NCBI GenBank assembly: GCA_965267535.1 | Contig: OZ254082.1 | Span: 3,720,001 to 3,784,000, forward strand | Source: CAXBNB01 sp965267535 | GTDB lineage: Bacteria > Bacteroidota > Bacteroidia > Cytophagales > Cyclobacteriaceae | DNA length: 64,000 bases | Reading direction: 5' to 3' | Shown here: piece by piece, positions 34,887 to 44,492 of the stretch | Layout of the letters: the number at the start of each line of letters is the position of its first letter | How positions within the stretch are numbered: the first letter of the stretch is position 1 | The notes under the pieces: generated by a model | The model's database searches: none | What the model saw: the letters and a program-made list of their open reading frames with translations, nothing else | Told to the model about the DNA's origin: nothing | Position numbers and translations under genes: made by a program

Positions 34887-37526
34887 TTAAATATTCGCTT
34901 CTTTGTGAGTTGACTCCTTTGACATAGGTTTTAGCTCATGATAGTGTATGTCTTGATTTTCCAGATTTATCTGAGGGTTTTCCTGTAAAAAATCTGCTAT
35001 GGCAAATTCTTCTTTCTCATTGTTTTTATAATATTCATATTTTTTCTTCCAGACTAGAGCGAGCTTTTCATTCCCCTGAGCCTGGTAGTTGAGCATTTGC
35101 TGGTAAATAGCCCTGAAATCTTCAGCATCGACCTGCAACGCCCTGGCTATATAGTCATTGGATTCGTCGTATTTTCTCAGCAGGTAATATGACTTGGCTA
35201 TATCCAGCAACAGACCAAAATCTTTACATTCATCGGAATATATCCTGGTCCAATGGTGTACTGCCTGCTCATAATCTCCTGTAGCTTCCAGGGCTTTCCC
35301 CATGAAAAAAAACATCCTTTTGTTTTCAGGAAAAAGAACCAGACCATTTTCCAACAGCTCTATCGCCTCAAATACCGCCCCTTCGCTAACGAGTACCCGT
35401 GCCATATTCACTATACCATCTGGCCTGTCTTTATTTAGATCTTTCACCCTTTCAAAAGCCTGATAAGCCCCTTTGCTATCGCCTTCCATTAATAGCCCTA
35501 TGCCGTAATCGTTCCACCGCTTCCACAGCGGTGATAATGTGGTATAATGTACCGTCTGCTTTCTTGTAGTAGTAGCTATGGTTGTAATGGGTATTTCAGG
35601 TTTTTGGGCATTGGCGATTATCCACCTCTTTATCTCCCGGGTTTCCTGCGATGACAAAGTGTCTTCCAATTTGCCCCTGAAGGTGAAATTGTCGTAGTAC
35701 CAATTAAACTTTCGTTGCTTGAGCGATACTTCTATCGCATGAATGTTTGCTCCTGCGGGAACACTAAAACGAAAACGCACCAACCGGGCCGTTCCGGGAT
35801 TTATCGTATTGTTGTACACAGTAGCGTATGCATCATTTACATTTCTTTTGTCAATGATATGGCCACTACGATCGATCAGGAGTGTACGAAAAAAATGTGC
35901 AGTGGAGTCTACTCTTCCCAGGCCGTCCAATTGCCCTGACACCAGTACCACTTCGCCTTTTTCATTTTCAGCTGTGGCCTGCACCCACCACTCGTTGGTA
36001 TCGTTGGTGCCTGCCGGCAATCTATGTCCCGCTTTTCTGTTGTTTATCACTACGGTCATATCTACACGGTCATGTGCTGCCAGCGGGGGTAGAGGTGCCT
36101 CCGGGCTTAATGTGTCATCATTCACCGTCATCCGTACAATGTCGAGCTCTACTATGTTGTCCTTCAGATAGCTTTCCACTGCTGCTAATTGGTTCTGATG
36201 CTGGTTTAAAAAAGGCACAGCAGTATTGGCTGCTGCAAAACGATGGCTTTTCACTTTACCGTTTCTATTTCCTTTGTCTGTAGAGGGCACTTCAGGCATG
36301 TGGCAGGAAATGCAGTTTTTAGTCCTGTCGGGAAAATAAAAAGCACGAATGTTGTTGCCAGACACTCCGCTTCTTTGCCAGCTATCGAATTGGTTCTGCC
36401 CCCGTTTCCACCGGTATTGATTTACAGCAGGAGGTATGGATACTTTGTGACAACTCAAACAAAAAGCTGATGTACTCATCATAGGATTAATCATCGACTT
36501 GATATGCGGCCCGGGGTTTGCCTTCAACAACTCCTGATGTAGTAGGGTGTCCATCAGGCTGCCTGGCTTATTGAATGCCGCTACTTCCTCTATAGCATAT
36601 CTCCCGTTTCCTTTGCTGTGAGGTTGCTCCTGCACTGCATGGCACGACAAGCAGGTAATGCCAGCCTGAGAAGCAGGATGTTTAGGGTCAAAATCTTCGA
36701 GGTTTCCCTGCATTTTGCCTGTGAGCAATGGTAGCGGATCGTGGCAGGATGCACACCACCGGACTGCCGCAGGGTTCGACGAGTTTCTCAGTACCTCTAT
36801 AGACTTACTATAGTAGGGATTGTTAAATGATGAAAAGTGGTGCATGGATTCATTCCATTGCTCGTAAATATCGGGATGGCAGCCTGTTGTTCCACACGTT
36901 TGCGGGCCTGTCAGCATTGCAGAATCTAACCAGTCGTGACTTTTGATTACAGCCTCGCCTGGTGCTATCATCCCTTCTTTCAAAGTAGATGTTTGTTTTT
37001 GGTCGGCTGTAGACAAAAAAGGAAATGAAAAGAATATCATCAATAGCAAACCCAACCCAAATGATGTATAAAACGGGTGCTTTAGCATGTTTCCCTTTAT
37101 ACGTTTGCTCAATTTGTAAAAAGTGTTTCGAAACGAATTGTGCCAGTAAAACGAGCACAAACTCAGCAATGCAGAAACCGGATGGACGACCCTTAGCCAC
37201 TGCTGATTTTGATCTATGTCGAAAAAAACCAATGACATACCAGACAGCAGGCATACGCACACTACTGTCAATGTAATAATACCGGTAATCGCTTCTTTTT
37301 TATGCTGCACTGTCTTCTTGATGCGCAAGTGCAAGACTATATAATACGACAATACTACAAGTACAGCCAGGCCCGCCAGGATGTGAAATGCTGTAACACC
37401 CAGATAGGCATTGTGCGCTGAAAAGTGACTGTAATAAAACAACAACAAACTGCTGATCAACAGCAATACCGTAATGCCGCTGATGACATAAAATGACTTG
37501 TTGTGAATCGATTTTCTTTTGGCCAT
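34887..37526 (-). CDS. Membrane-bound pentaheme cytochrome c with TPR domain
   Basis: The 879-residue protein starts with about four to five membrane helices (residues 11-172). The periplasmic part has five heme-c sites: CGTTGCH (211-217, unusual CX4CH), CASCH (258), CLSCH (292), CLSCH (356) and CISCH (405). A beta domain (about 440-630) and TPR repeats (about 680-840) follow. The region GCHPDIYEQW resembles the cytochrome c554 type. It would move electrons at the periplasmic face of the inner membrane, partner unknown. The N-terminal helices might bind heme b or quinone, which is not shown. It is embedded between a CRTAC1-type protein (21 nt) and glycosidase genes (8 nt), a striking position for a redox protein. 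Confidence 0.85.
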   Translation of the reverse strand: MAKRKSIHNKSFYVISGITVLLLISSLLLFYYSHFSAHNAYLGVTAFHILAGLAVLVVLSYYIVLHLRIKKTVQHKKEAITGIITLTVVCVCLLSGMSLVFFDIDQNQQWLRVVHPVSALLSLCSFYWHNSFRNTFYKLSKRIKGNMLKHPFYTSFGLGLLLMIFFSFPFLSTADQKQTSTLKEGMIAPGEAVIKSHDWLDSAMLTGPQTCGTTGCHPDIYEQWNESMHHFSSFNNPYYSKSIEVLRNSSNPAAVRWCASCHDPLPLLTGKMQGNLEDFDPKHPASQAGITCLSCHAVQEQPHSKGNGRYAIEEVAAFNKPGSLMDTLLHQELLKANPGPHIKSMINPMMSTSAFCLSCHKVSIPPAVNQYRWKRGQNQFDSWQRSGVSGNNIRAFYFPDRTKNCISCHMPEVPSTDKGNRNGKVKSHRFAAANTAVPFLNQHQNQLAAVESYLKDNIVELDIVRMTVNDDTLSPEAPLPPLAAHDRVDMTVVINNRKAGHRLPAGTNDTNEWWVQATAENEKGEVVLVSGQLDGLGRVDSTAHFFRTLLIDRSGHIIDKRNVNDAYATVYNNTINPGTARLVRFRFSVPAGANIHAIEVSLKQRKFNWYYDNFTFRGKLEDTLSSQETREIKRWIIANAQKPEIPITTIATTTRKQTVHYTTLSPLWKRWNDYGIGLLMEGDSKGAYQAFERVKDLNKDRPDGIVNMARVLVSEGAVFEAIELLENGLVLFPENKRMFFFMGKALEATGDYEQAVHHWTRIYSDECKDFGLLLDIAKSYYLLRKYDESNDYIARALQVDAEDFRAIYQQMLNYQAQGNEKLALVWKKKYEYYKNNEKEEFAIADFLQENPQINLENQDIHYHELKPMSKESTHKEANI

Positions 37527-37547
37527 TGTGGTCTGTAGGCTTATGAC

Positions 37548-39347
37548 TTATGCACCCGAAGCGTTCCCAAAGTGCTTGATCTCTTGGTATGTGTCTTCAC
37601 CCTTCCGGATACGCAGAAACCGGTTTGCTTCCGTTGGGGGCAGTTGGGTTTTAGTACCGTCGGGCCATACCACTTCTATGGAGCTCACCCGCTTGTGGTC
37701 TGCCAAACCAAATGTGATAGGATACTCCGACTGTGACAAATAACTATCGGAAGATTGTACATAGCGGACTTGTTTCTGGCCATTTCCATAAGTGACTTCT
37801 ACCCTCGCTCCTACTGCATTGGTATTGCCTTCCTTATCACTCAGAATCAATCGCAACAGGTTTGCCTGTGCTGACCGGTTTTCCATAAGGTGTAAGGGAC
37901 CACTGTTTTCAGTTATGATTAAATCCAGGTCACCATCCAAATCAAAATCGGCATAGGCGGTAGACCTGGCCAACATGGGATCGGGAAAAAAGCTGGAATT
38001 TTTGGCTACTGCGTCTTCAAACTTTCCTTGTCCGTCGTTTATGAAAAAATGAGGCCTTTGTTTGAGCGTAATGTTTTTTGCTTTTTCTTCTACTGACAAA
38101 AACACATGCCCATTGGCTGCAAAAAGATCTAAATCACCATCCAAATCGGCATCAAACAGGGAAAGTCCAAAATTGAGCGTCAAAAGGCTTTGCCTTCCTA
38201 TCTGAGAGGGGCCAGCATCATTTACATACACACCCTTTTCCGTACAGTGCAAAACAGTCATCATTTTCTTAGAAAAATTGCCTACAAAAATGGCATGCGA
38301 CCCATCGTTTCTAACATCTCCCACGGCGGCTCCCATACCTGCGGTAGGTGCGCCATCTACACCAAACCCAACCCCCATAGCCATACCGGTTTCGGTATAG
38401 GTGCCATCTCCGTTGTTTTTAAACACCAAATCGGGCACGGCATCATTGGCGGTGAATATATCCGGCCAGCCGTCTTTGTTGTAATCCACCTCTACTATCC
38501 CAAGTGTTTTGGTAGGCGCATTGACATGAAAACCTCTCTTTTGTGCTTCTTCTGTAAATGTGCCATCCCCATTGTTGTGGTAAAAAGAGCAGGGTTCGCC
38601 AATGTACATATCCGGTGAGCAGTAGTCGTCGGTGCGGCCGTTTTCGGTGCAGAAAAGACTTCTGTCTTTTCGTCTCGACCACCTGGCATAGTTGCCTACA
38701 AAAATATCTAGCAAGCCATCCCTGTCGGCATCTACAAACAGAGCACAGGCACTCCAGGCATTTTTGGCATAAATACCCGATGATTCGGATACATCGGTAA
38801 ATTTTCCATCGTCATTTCTAAAAAGCCGGTTGTGGGTAAGGGTAGCCATAAAAAAATCATCGTCTCCGTCATTGTCGTAATCCCCCACGGTAAAACCAAA
38901 ACCATACGCTTTTACTTTACTAAGGCCTACTTCTGCTGTAACTTCTTCAAAGTATTTGCCCGATACGTTTTTGTAGAGCGCCAGTCCATCCCAGCTTTTT
39001 TCTTCTCCTTCTTTCATGCCTCCGCCTTTCACCAACAGGATATCCTGATAATGATCCTGATTGTAATCGATAAAGGCCACTCCTCCTCCCATTATTTCCG
39101 GCAGAAAATACTCTCCATAGCTGCCATTATCGTAGCTAAACCCTCCCAGTTTTTTTTCGGCTGTTACTTCAGTAAATGAAAGACTTCCCTGGGTGTAAGA
39201 AGTTTTTGCGGTTGTGATTTTGCTGTTGACTTTTTTCTTTTTCTCCTCAGTATGACATCCTGCCAGCAGAAAAGACAAGCCCAGTAAAAAAATAGTTGTG
39301 ATATACCTTAAGGCACTTGTAAATTGAATCATGTAGATGTTTACCAT
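37548..39347 (-). CDS. CRTAC1-type FG-GAP/ASPIC-UnbV lipoprotein
   Basis: This 599-residue lipoprotein (LLAGC) has a beta-propeller of FG-GAP/VCBS repeats with calcium-binding loops such as DYDNDGDDDFF, DADRDGLLDIF, DYNKDGWPDIF and DADLDGDLDLF. A C-terminal ASPIC/UnbV domain follows (RVEVTYGNGQKQVRYVQSSDSY to about residue 585). No catalytic role is established for the family; homologues are often encoded beside TPR or multiheme proteins. It lies 85 nt after susD and 21 nt before the pentaheme cytochrome gene, so the two are likely co-expressed. ATG at 39347 or at 39332 could be the start; the second gives the tidier signal peptide. Confidence 0.88.
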   Translation of the reverse strand: MVNIYMIQFTSALRYITTIFLLGLSFLLAGCHTEEKKKKVNSKITTAKTSYTQGSLSFTEVTAEKKLGGFSYDNGSYGEYFLPEIMGGGVAFIDYNQDHYQDILLVKGGGMKEGEEKSWDGLALYKNVSGKYFEEVTAEVGLSKVKAYGFGFTVGDYDNDGDDDFFMATLTHNRLFRNDDGKFTDVSESSGIYAKNAWSACALFVDADRDGLLDIFVGNYARWSRRKDRSLFCTENGRTDDYCSPDMYIGEPCSFYHNNGDGTFTEEAQKRGFHVNAPTKTLGIVEVDYNKDGWPDIFTANDAVPDLVFKNNGDGTYTETGMAMGVGFGVDGAPTAGMGAAVGDVRNDGSHAIFVGNFSKKMMTVLHCTEKGVYVNDAGPSQIGRQSLLTLNFGLSLFDADLDGDLDLFAANGHVFLSVEEKAKNITLKQRPHFFINDGQGKFEDAVAKNSSFFPDPMLARSTAYADFDLDGDLDLIITENSGPLHLMENRSAQANLLRLILSDKEGNTNAVGARVEVTYGNGQKQVRYVQSSDSYLSQSEYPITFGLADHKRVSSIEVVWPDGTKTQLPPTEANRFLRIRKGEDTYQEIKHFGNASGA

Positions 39348-39432
39348 ATAGTGAGGTTTATTGGTAATAAGGTTGGTCGCCTTTTGCTTGGCATAAAGAA
39401 GACGACCAACCTAGTACTATCACTGAAATGAA

Positions 39433-40983
39433 TCAATACCCGTCGTTTTGACCCAATTCTTTACCTTTTGCTGTGTAAAAATCAATCTCAGATTGTGGAA
39501 TGGGCCACAATACATTGTCCTCATTGATGGTATAGGCCACAGGCACCTGTGTTTCATCTACAGTGCTCACCCGCTCTACCAGCTTACCCCATCTTTTCAG
39601 GTCGAACCAACGGATCCCTTCAAAGGCCAACTCTATTCTTCGCTCATGACGGATAGCTGTACGCATGTCATCTTTTGACAATCCAGTAGGCAGATCAGGC
39701 ATTCCGGCTCTGTTGCGCACTTGATTTACGGCATCATACACAGATGCGTCTGCCCCGGCTACTTCATTTTGTGCTTCGGCATAGTTGAGTAGCACCTCTG
39801 CCAGCCGCACGATTACATAATCGGTATCGCAGTGGTTTGCTGCATCTACTGATTGCTGAAAAGTTCTGTCTGCATACTTTCTGAGGTTGTACATTAAAGG
39901 TGATGGCAAACCCCGATGGGTATCATCCCATATATAATCTTCTCCGCCGTACTCACCAGCAAACCCGAAAACTGAGCCTACATGGTCAACTGTTTCGCTC
40001 AAACGTGGATCGCGATTAGCATAAGGATTGTTCGGATCGTACCCTGAGGTAGGGTCAGTAATAGGCAGTCCATTATCCATCTCAAATTCATCTACAAAAT
40101 TAGCCAGAGGGGTTACACTCAGCCACCATCCCCAGTTTAATGAACCTATATGCTCCTCATTGGGTCTGAGGTATCTTACCGAAAAGATGATTTCCGGATT
40201 GCCTGCCTGTTCTGGCGCGGTGAACAAACTACTAAATTGCGGACTCAGGTCGAAAGGGCTGTCATCTATAATGGTTTTAGCCAGTGTTGCCGCCTGGCTC
40301 CACTGTTCGTTTGCCATGAGCACCCTCACCTTAATGGCTTGTGCTGCGGCCTTATTTATCCTACCATCATACTCTTTGTTTTCAAGATTTGCTATCGCAA
40401 AATCCAGATCAGCTATGGCCTGCGCTACTACATCGGATTTTGGCGATCTGGGCAACAGCTCATCGTCTAATCCATAGGAGGCTGTAGTAATGGGTACGGC
40501 TCCATAAAATTCACTTAGAAAATAAAACATCATCCCTCTGAAAAACCTTGCTTCTCCCTTCCATTGATTAATCTTATCTGCATCAGCAGGTACTTTATCT
40601 ATGTTTTCCAAAAAGTAGTTGGAAGTAGCTATTTGCTTGAAAGCTATGCCGTAAAAATCAGTAACCAAGCCGGAGGTTTGTGAATTAATTGGCGTGATCA
40701 TGGCATTTTTGGCACCCAACCTATTGTGCTGCGTATATGCATTGTCGGTAAAAGCATCGAGTGCAGGTAAGGAAAATGAATTGAGGAAACTATTAGCTCC
40801 CCATGGTTCTCCTGCTTTTAGTTGATCGTACATACCTGCCAGTGCCAGTTCTGCATCGGCTTCTGTCTGCCAAAATGTACCTTCGGCTAATTCATCGTGT
40901 GGGTTTAGCTCCATGTCTTTACAAGACAGTGTTGATAACACTAGCGCTGCTAAAGTCAACCCAAATATTTTATGTATTTTCAT
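39433..40983 (-). CDS. susD: SusD/RagB-type lipoprotein (locus 2)
   Basis: The 516-residue surface lipoprotein has a signal ending LSTLSC. SusD landmarks are KGEARFFRGMMFYFLSEFYG, VIVRLAEVLLNYAEAQNEVAG and RHERRIELAFEGIRWFDLKRW, with the C-terminus ending WPIPQSEIDFYTAKGKELGQNDGY. It would bind the glycan handled by the following glycosidases (GH110 and GH101/129 types). I chose the ATG at 40983, 32 nt after susC, because it opens the signal peptide; the frame extends nine codons further without one. It is very like the SusD at 21005-22534, including LNYAEAQNE and the SVYDAVN segment. Confidence 0.94.
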   Translation of the reverse strand: MKIHKIFGLTLAALVLSTLSCKDMELNPHDELAEGTFWQTEADAELALAGMYDQLKAGEPWGANSFLNSFSLPALDAFTDNAYTQHNRLGAKNAMITPINSQTSGLVTDFYGIAFKQIATSNYFLENIDKVPADADKINQWKGEARFFRGMMFYFLSEFYGAVPITTASYGLDDELLPRSPKSDVVAQAIADLDFAIANLENKEYDGRINKAAAQAIKVRVLMANEQWSQAATLAKTIIDDSPFDLSPQFSSLFTAPEQAGNPEIIFSVRYLRPNEEHIGSLNWGWWLSVTPLANFVDEFEMDNGLPITDPTSGYDPNNPYANRDPRLSETVDHVGSVFGFAGEYGGEDYIWDDTHRGLPSPLMYNLRKYADRTFQQSVDAANHCDTDYVIVRLAEVLLNYAEAQNEVAGADASVYDAVNQVRNRAGMPDLPTGLSKDDMRTAIRHERRIELAFEGIRWFDLKRWGKLVERVSTVDETQVPVAYTINEDNVLWPIPQSEIDFYTAKGKELGQNDGY

Positions 40984-41015
40984 TTTTATTTGTCTTTTTC
41001 TGTTACACACAAGCC

Positions 41016-44000
41016 TTAAAATTTCACTGTTGCTCCCAAGGTAAGCGTCCTAAACATAGGGTATAGGTTGTCAGATGGTCTTTCCGGGTCACCAAACTCA
41101 AACCCTGAGATAGTTAACAGGTTTTCTGCATTGAAAAACACCCTCACATTGCTGATAAACACATTGTCCAACATTTGTGTAGGAAGTGTATATCCTATGT
41201 TCAGGTTTTTCAGCCTCATATAAGAAGCATCCCTCAACCAAAATGTACTTGCTTGTTTTATTGATTCACCTTCTGGTGCGCTATATGCAATAGCCCGTGG
41301 TTTGGTTGTTGATGGGTTTTCTGTGGTCCAGGCATCATCCCACCAGGTGATAGGGTTTGCTCCATGTACAGAAAATGGCATTACCAATGACCATTCGTTG
41401 TTGATCAGCACTTTTCTTCCTTTTTCTCCCTGAAAAAACATAGAAACATCAAACCCTTTCCACTGTGCGCTCAATTCCAGGCCATAGAAAAAATCAGGAT
41501 TTACTCCGTCTACATCCACACGATCGTCGGGGGTAATTTCTCCATCGTTATCTACATCTCTGTATTTAATGTCTCCCGGTTTGGCAGGCCATCTTGGTGT
41601 AGGACCATTATCAATTTCAGCCTGGCTCTGGTAGATGCCATCCGCTTCATACATAAAAAAGCGGTTCATCTCTTTGCCTTCAATCATGGCATTGGTATCA
41701 AAGGTACGTGTACCAAAAGTCACCAGCTTGTTGGTGTATTTTGAGAAATTGAAATTGGCTCCATAAGTAAACTCCCCTACGGTATTTTGGTGGCCCAACA
41801 ATACTTCGAACCCTTTGTTGTTTACTACTCCTTCGTTGACGAAAGGGGGCAACAGCCCGGAGTAAGTGGCGAGTTGTGCCAGACGAAGTATTCCTGAGGT
41901 AGTCTTATCGTAGTAATCGAAAGTCATGCTAAATAGACTTCCTTTTACATTGAAGTCTAAGCCAAAATCGGTGATTTTAGTTTCTTCCCACTGAATATCA
42001 GGGTTGGCCAGGGCTTCTCTCCGCCCCCCTCCTGCCAGTGTACTGCCAAAGGGGTAGTCTTTCCCAAGTGAAATCACCGACTGATAAGGATATAATCCTA
42101 CCAGATCATTACCCATTTTACCATTAGAGTACCTTAGCTTCAAATTGCTCAACCAGTTAGAGGTTCCTTCCATAAAGTCTTCCTCTGATATTCTCCAGGC
42201 CGCAGAAAAAGAGGGAAAAAAGCCCCAGCGGTTATCCTCAGCAAACCTTGAGCTACCGTCTCTTCTGAAATTGGCTTCTAACAAATATTTGCTTTTGTAG
42301 CTGTATGTCAACCTACCAAAAGTGGATTGCAACACAAACTCTTCAATGTTACCCCCTGTTGTTTGACCCGAAGAGGGTGCGCCGGAGAGCACATCGAGGT
42401 TGCTGGAAGCAAATCCTCTTCTTACTCCTTCTATGGTCTCAAACTTGTTTACTTCCTGACTTACCCCCAGCATCAATCCAATGTTGTGGTCGTTGTTGAT
42501 GGTTTTGGTGTAGTTCAGGTGGGAAAATGTAGTGTAGTGTTGCCTATTGCCTACACGATGAATCAGCTGCTCACTACCAATATTGTCCAAATTCCCCTGA
42601 AATTCGCCTGAACGATAGCTGTACATCCTGAGAATGGGGCGTCTGTTTTTATAATCCGACTGCCTCATATCCAGTCCAAACTTAGTATACCATGTCAAAC
42701 CTTCCAGCAATTTTGCCTCTACAAACGCATTGGCATTTAATGAAAAATAGTTGTCGTATGTAAGGGCATTGGGATTATTAGCTATTGCGTAAGCATTTTT
42801 ACTCGACACATCCGCATAGCCTACTGATTCAGGCTCTGAGCCGTTGTTGCTACCAGTATACCTGCCAGACCCATCGAGTAACCAAGGTTTATAGGTCGGT
42901 GACTGAGACAGTATACCCATGAGATAATCCCTCTCCCCATTGTATGGCTCTGTTCGTTTCGCATCTGTTCCGTTTACATAAGCTCCTATCTTAATGTTAT
43001 CGTTTACCTGCGACTCTACATTGAACAATGCGTTAATTTTTTGAAAGGTAAAACCATCGGCGATACCATCCTGATTCCATGTACCCAATCCCACATTGTA
43101 TCGGGTATTGCCAGACGAGCCCCCTATCTGCAGATTGTGTGTTTGTACTGTCACATCATGCAGGTAATAATCTTCATGGTTAAAGCTGGGAAATTCATCG
43201 GAAGGGTTGTTTTTAAAATTATCAATCACCTCTTGCGAATAATATCTTCCTGTCCAGGGTGCGAGCAGCGTATTCACCTTTTCCATGAAGTTTACTGAAT
43301 TCCAATCCCTTTCCAGCTGATTAATCATCGACTGCTTCATCACCCTACCTGTGTAGGACAGGTTCAACCCCTCTCTTGCGCCTTTTTTGGTAGTAACCAG
43401 GATCACCCCATTGGCCGCCCGGGCGCCATAGATGGATGCTGAAGCGGCATCCTTCAATACCGTTACTGATTCTATAAACGCCGGATCAAGGTCTGACATG
43501 CTGCCTACAAGGCCATTGATCAGGATCAGGGGTTTGTTTTTATCAACTGTAGAGATGGACGGATCGGCCGAAAAAGAATTGACTCCTCTGATTTGAAAAG
43601 TAATGTCTTCATTTCCGGGTGCTCCGGTGCTCTGCGTAACCCTAAGTCCTGCCACTTTACCTTGCAGAGCCTGCATCGCATTGGATACGTTCCTGTTTTC
43701 AAAATCTTTTTCGCTTACTGTAACGATAGACCCAGTAAGGTTTACTTTCTTTTGTTCTCCATAGCCTACCACTACTATTTCTTCGAGCTGTGCTGCGTCC
43801 TGAACCATTTGTAGATCTATTACAGTGCGCCCACCCACAGGCACCTCGGTAGTTACATAGCCTATATAAGAAATCACTAATACAGCATCTTCAGCCACCG
43901 AAAGCTTGTAGTTGCCATCTAAATCTGTCGTAGAACCCTGAGCTGTTCCTTTCACTACTATCGATGCTCCCGGTAATCCTTCACCATTTTCATCGGTAAT

Positions 44001-44408
44001 TTTACCTGAAATATCTATATCGGCTTCTTTTTCTTCCTCCTGTTCTCTTTTTCCTACTTTACGCTTCCTGATCACGATGGTCTTGTCAAAGATTTCGTAT
44101 TCCAGATTGGAAGGTATAACTTCTTCGAGTATCTTCTTGATAGGCGCTTTAGTGACATCTACTGATACTCTGGGCAGGGCATTAATCAACTCTGATTTGT
44201 ATAAAAAATCAAACTCGCTTTGTTTTTTGATTTCTTCAAAGACTTGTACCATACTTACCTCCTGCAACTGCAGATGAAGTCTGGCTTTCTGTGAATATAC
44301 ATGAGCTGACACTTGCATAAGTGTGCATAGCATTAAAATAAAGGTCAGTTTCATGATTTTGAATAGTTTTCTGCTCCGCCAAAAGAGCTCGTGTGTACAG
44401 TTTTTCAT
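41016..44408 (-). CDS. susC: SusC-type TonB-dependent transporter with STN domain (locus 2)
   Basis: This 1130-residue outer-membrane transporter has a signal region (to about residue 40), an STN domain (LQEVSMVQVFEEIKKQSEFDFLY to about 112), a carboxypeptidase-regulatory-like domain (TDENGEGLPGASIVVKG), a plug with IYGARAANGVILVTTKKG, and a barrel ending FRTLTLGATVKF. STN would signal through the FecR encoded 84 nt upstream. The long cluster of glycosidase and redox genes downstream starts only 85 nt after its SusD partner, so this receptor most likely serves that cluster. Confidence 0.95.
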   Translation of the reverse strand: MKNCTHELFWRSRKLFKIMKLTFILMLCTLMQVSAHVYSQKARLHLQLQEVSMVQVFEEIKKQSEFDFLYKSELINALPRVSVDVTKAPIKKILEEVIPSNLEYEIFDKTIVIRKRKVGKREQEEEKEADIDISGKITDENGEGLPGASIVVKGTAQGSTTDLDGNYKLSVAEDAVLVISYIGYVTTEVPVGGRTVIDLQMVQDAAQLEEIVVVGYGEQKKVNLTGSIVTVSEKDFENRNVSNAMQALQGKVAGLRVTQSTGAPGNEDITFQIRGVNSFSADPSISTVDKNKPLILINGLVGSMSDLDPAFIESVTVLKDAASASIYGARAANGVILVTTKKGAREGLNLSYTGRVMKQSMINQLERDWNSVNFMEKVNTLLAPWTGRYYSQEVIDNFKNNPSDEFPSFNHEDYYLHDVTVQTHNLQIGGSSGNTRYNVGLGTWNQDGIADGFTFQKINALFNVESQVNDNIKIGAYVNGTDAKRTEPYNGERDYLMGILSQSPTYKPWLLDGSGRYTGSNNGSEPESVGYADVSSKNAYAIANNPNALTYDNYFSLNANAFVEAKLLEGLTWYTKFGLDMRQSDYKNRRPILRMYSYRSGEFQGNLDNIGSEQLIHRVGNRQHYTTFSHLNYTKTINNDHNIGLMLGVSQEVNKFETIEGVRRGFASSNLDVLSGAPSSGQTTGGNIEEFVLQSTFGRLTYSYKSKYLLEANFRRDGSSRFAEDNRWGFFPSFSAAWRISEEDFMEGTSNWLSNLKLRYSNGKMGNDLVGLYPYQSVISLGKDYPFGSTLAGGGRREALANPDIQWEETKITDFGLDFNVKGSLFSMTFDYYDKTTSGILRLAQLATYSGLLPPFVNEGVVNNKGFEVLLGHQNTVGEFTYGANFNFSKYTNKLVTFGTRTFDTNAMIEGKEMNRFFMYEADGIYQSQAEIDNGPTPRWPAKPGDIKYRDVDNDGEITPDDRVDVDGVNPDFFYGLELSAQWKGFDVSMFFQGEKGRKVLINNEWSLVMPFSVHGANPITWWDDAWTTENPSTTKPRAIAYSAPEGESIKQASTFWLRDASYMRLKNLNIGYTLPTQMLDNVFISNVRVFFNAENLLTISGFEFGDPERPSDNLYPMFRTLTLGATVKF

Positions 44409-44492
44409 AAATTTGCATAGTTAAGTTAAACATTTAGTTAATTGATTTGACTGAATGACAAAAGGGGAATGTGGCAGCATTCCTCTTTTCAT

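Noticed and set aside
35743..36283. Overlapping 130-140 codon plus-strand frames opposite the cytochrome gene
   Set aside because: The minus-strand cytochrome has heme motifs and TPR repeats across this stretch; the opposite frames show no family features.
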